Assembly (NCBI GenBank): GCA_031267485.1 | Contig: JAIRYY010000114.1 | Location: 1-9,929 of the forward strand | Direction of reading: 5' to 3' | DNA length: 9,929 nt | DNA from: Tannerella sp. | GTDB lineage: Bacteria; Bacteroidota; Bacteroidia; Bacteroidales; Tannerellaceae | Part shown: one piece after another, positions 9,417 through 9,929 of the stretch | How positions within the stretch are numbered: position 1 is the stretch's first letter | Layout of the letters: every line of letters starts with the position of its first letter | Translations under genes and position numbers: made by a program | The notes under the pieces: model-generated | Seen by the model: only the letters and a program-made list of their open reading frames with translations | What the model was told of the DNA's origin: nothing | Database searches by the model: none

Positions 9417-9449
9417 TGCGGAAAATTTAAAAACATCAGCCTATTAATT

Positions 9450-9563
9450 ATGCGGTTCTATAACTTTAACATATTGGAAACTTCTTTTAATATCCAGGAT
9501 TTGGATGCTACCCGTATTTTATTAGAGAGAGAGAGAGAGAGAGAGACGGGCAGGCGTAGATAG
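9450..9563 (+). other. short ORF, possibly phase-variable, interrupted by a GA tract
   Basis: An ATG 33 bases after a good -7 box opens a 37-residue frame beginning MRFYNFNILETSFNIQ. It runs through (GA)11 as alternating E and R and stops at TAG 9561-9563. No family is recognised. With one more GA unit, the same ATG would enter a frame that is open from 9547 to the window end, at least 127 further codons including the 42-bp repeats. Losing one GA unit would bring a TAG at 9557-9559 into frame. It may instead be a non-coding leader; the coding reading is an inference from the promoter spacing and the open frame. Confidence 0.3.
9524..9546 (+). repeat. (GA)11 microsatellite
   Basis: An uninterrupted 23-base purine run of alternating A and G (11 GA units at 9525-9546). 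Dinucleotide tracts of this length are prone to slipped-strand mispairing. It sits inside a short frame just after a promoter, the usual place for a phase-variation switch. Confidence 0.95.
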
Positions 9564-9574
9564 AAAATTAAAAA

Positions 9575-9597
9575 ACGTGCATACGCGCGCGCGTATA
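9575..9597. repeat. alternating purine-pyrimidine palindrome
   Basis: ATACGCGCGCGCGTAT at 9581-9596 is a perfect 16-bp palindrome. It lies inside a 23-base strictly alternating purine-pyrimidine run (9575-9597), a composition known to favour left-handed Z-DNA or cruciform extrusion under supercoiling. Confidence 0.85.
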
Positions 9598-9687
9598 GCA
9601 CATTTCCCCGAAAATAAATCCCCCGAAAATCACGAAATAATTCCATGCGCTGCCGGATTTGTATCCGCCGCCATGCGTTATATTACG

Positions 9688-9706
9688 GTACCGGTAGTAC
9701 CGGTAC
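9688..9706. repeat. 9-bp tandem duplication forming an 8-bp hairpin
   Basis: GTACCGGTA occurs twice head to tail (9688-9696, 9697-9705). As an inverted repeat the same bases form an 8-bp perfect stem (GTACCGGT at 9688-9695 with ACCGGTAC at 9699-9706) around a 3-base loop. This is the same geometry as the hairpins of the downstream 42-bp array. Confidence 0.85.
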
Positions 9707-9778
9707 AAAATTCCAACCTCTTTTCTTACGCGGAACTTTCCGCCGCAACACCGGCAAACCGTTCTTTTGACATCACCC

Positions 9779-9929
9779 CGTCCTACTATGCAGGACGGCA
9801 TTTCGGATGCCGGAAGGGGTCGTCCTGCTATGTAGGACGGTTTTTTTCAGGTCGGAAGGAGTCGTCCTATTATGTAGGACGGCGTTTTTCAGGTTGCGAG
9901 GGGTCGTCCTACGTAGTAGGACGGCCTCC
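9779..9929 (+). repeat. 42-bp tandem array with a conserved hairpin per unit, running off the window
   Basis: Units begin at 9779, 9821, 9863 and 9905, an exact 42-base period; the fourth is cut by the window end. Each starts with a 19-base hairpin of the type CGTCCTAC-TAT-GTAGGACG (8-bp stem, 3-base loop), followed by G and a variable 22-base segment. Stem changes in units 2 and 3 are G-U pairs in plus-strand RNA, and unit 4 has a perfect stem with a different loop (GTA). Unit 1 has one A-C mismatch. The variable parts are themselves related (TTTTTCAGGT...GGAAGG), so this is a tandem repeat and not a CRISPR array. The period is a multiple of three and the plus-strand frame from 9547 stays open, giving 14-residue units like SSYYVGRRFSGCEG. 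A minus-strand frame is also open, so coding is unproven. Confidence 0.9.
9821..9847 (+). terminator. intrinsic-terminator-like hairpin in the second array unit
   Basis: The hairpin at 9821-9839 is followed by one G and then seven T (9841-9847), the textbook layout of a rho-independent terminator for rightward transcripts. The third unit has a weaker form (hairpin, GCG, five T). Because the hairpin belongs to a repeat array, it may be only incidental. Confidence 0.4.

Larger units (their letters stand above)
9141..9929. other. 789-base stretch without a confident gene, rich in repeats
   Basis: No protein family is recognisable in any frame after the sialidase remnant. The stretch holds, in order, a REP/MITE-like inverted repeat, a plain AT-rich segment (about 9291-9386) where I see nothing specific, and a promoter-like sequence. 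A short ORF with a GA microsatellite follows, then two small palindromic elements and a 42-bp tandem array running off the window. Weak frames exist on both strands, including a minus-strand frame entering from the right edge and stopping at 9773-9775, but none can be called a gene. Confidence 0.7.

Noticed and set aside
9141..9449. Search for a tRNA or other RNA gene after the sialidase remnant
   Set aside because: No cloverleaf-type arms or T-loop consensus seen; the only strong pairing is the dispersed-type inverted repeat.
9568..9801. 77-residue minus-strand open frame over the repeat-rich tail
   Set aside because: No recognisable family, and its C-terminus overlaps the alternating CG palindrome. 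The promoter evidence here points the other way.
9779..9929. Regularly spaced palindromic repeats suggesting a CRISPR array
   Set aside because: The segments between the palindromes are related to each other, the repeat is only about 20 bases with a 22-base interval, and no cas genes are nearby. It is a tandem repeat.

Overview
This is a chromosomal segment of a Bacteroidota bacterium, most likely from the order Bacteroidales; the genus cannot be fixed from the window. Three things point there: a MurF-alanine racemase fusion, a GSCFA-domain protein, and start-site regions built on the Bacteroidetes promoter pattern (TTTG about 19 bases before TAnnTTTG) without clear Shine-Dalgarno sequences. 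KDO activation (kdsB) also implies a Gram-negative outer membrane.

Layout. Positions 8-790 (+) encode KdsB, for lipopolysaccharide inner-core synthesis. Ten bases after it, convergent on the minus strand, is a two-gene unit transcribed right to left: pyrG (CTP synthase, 4386-2782, GTG start) then yidC (membrane protein insertase, 2753-801). A full consensus promoter lies just upstream of pyrG. From a 211-base divergent intergenic region, a plus-strand unit starts with a GSCFA-domain protein (4598-5593). After 12 bases it continues with an 825-residue MurF-Alr fusion (5606-8083), which makes and uses D-alanine for peptidoglycan precursors. A YrdC/YciO-family protein follows (8151-8759), apparently with its own promoter. 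Most of this is ordinary core metabolism: envelope synthesis, CTP supply (KdsB uses CTP) and membrane insertion.

The last 1.1 kb is different. Directly after the YciO-like gene, and in the same frame, lies the C-terminal remnant of a GH33 sialidase (8769-9140). From 9141 to the window end there is no confident gene, but there is a dense set of structured DNA. It contains a REP/MITE-like imperfect inverted repeat (9187-9290), a Bacteroidetes-type promoter (9387-9416) and a short ORF interrupted by an (GA)11 microsatellite. Further on are a perfect CG-rich alternating palindrome, a small palindromic tandem repeat, and an array of 42-bp units, each with a conserved hairpin, that runs off the right edge. 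One extra GA unit would join the short ORF to a reading frame that stays open to the window end. This tail is the part worth a second look: it may be a phase-variable locus or a structured non-coding repeat element, and the sequence alone does not decide between them.
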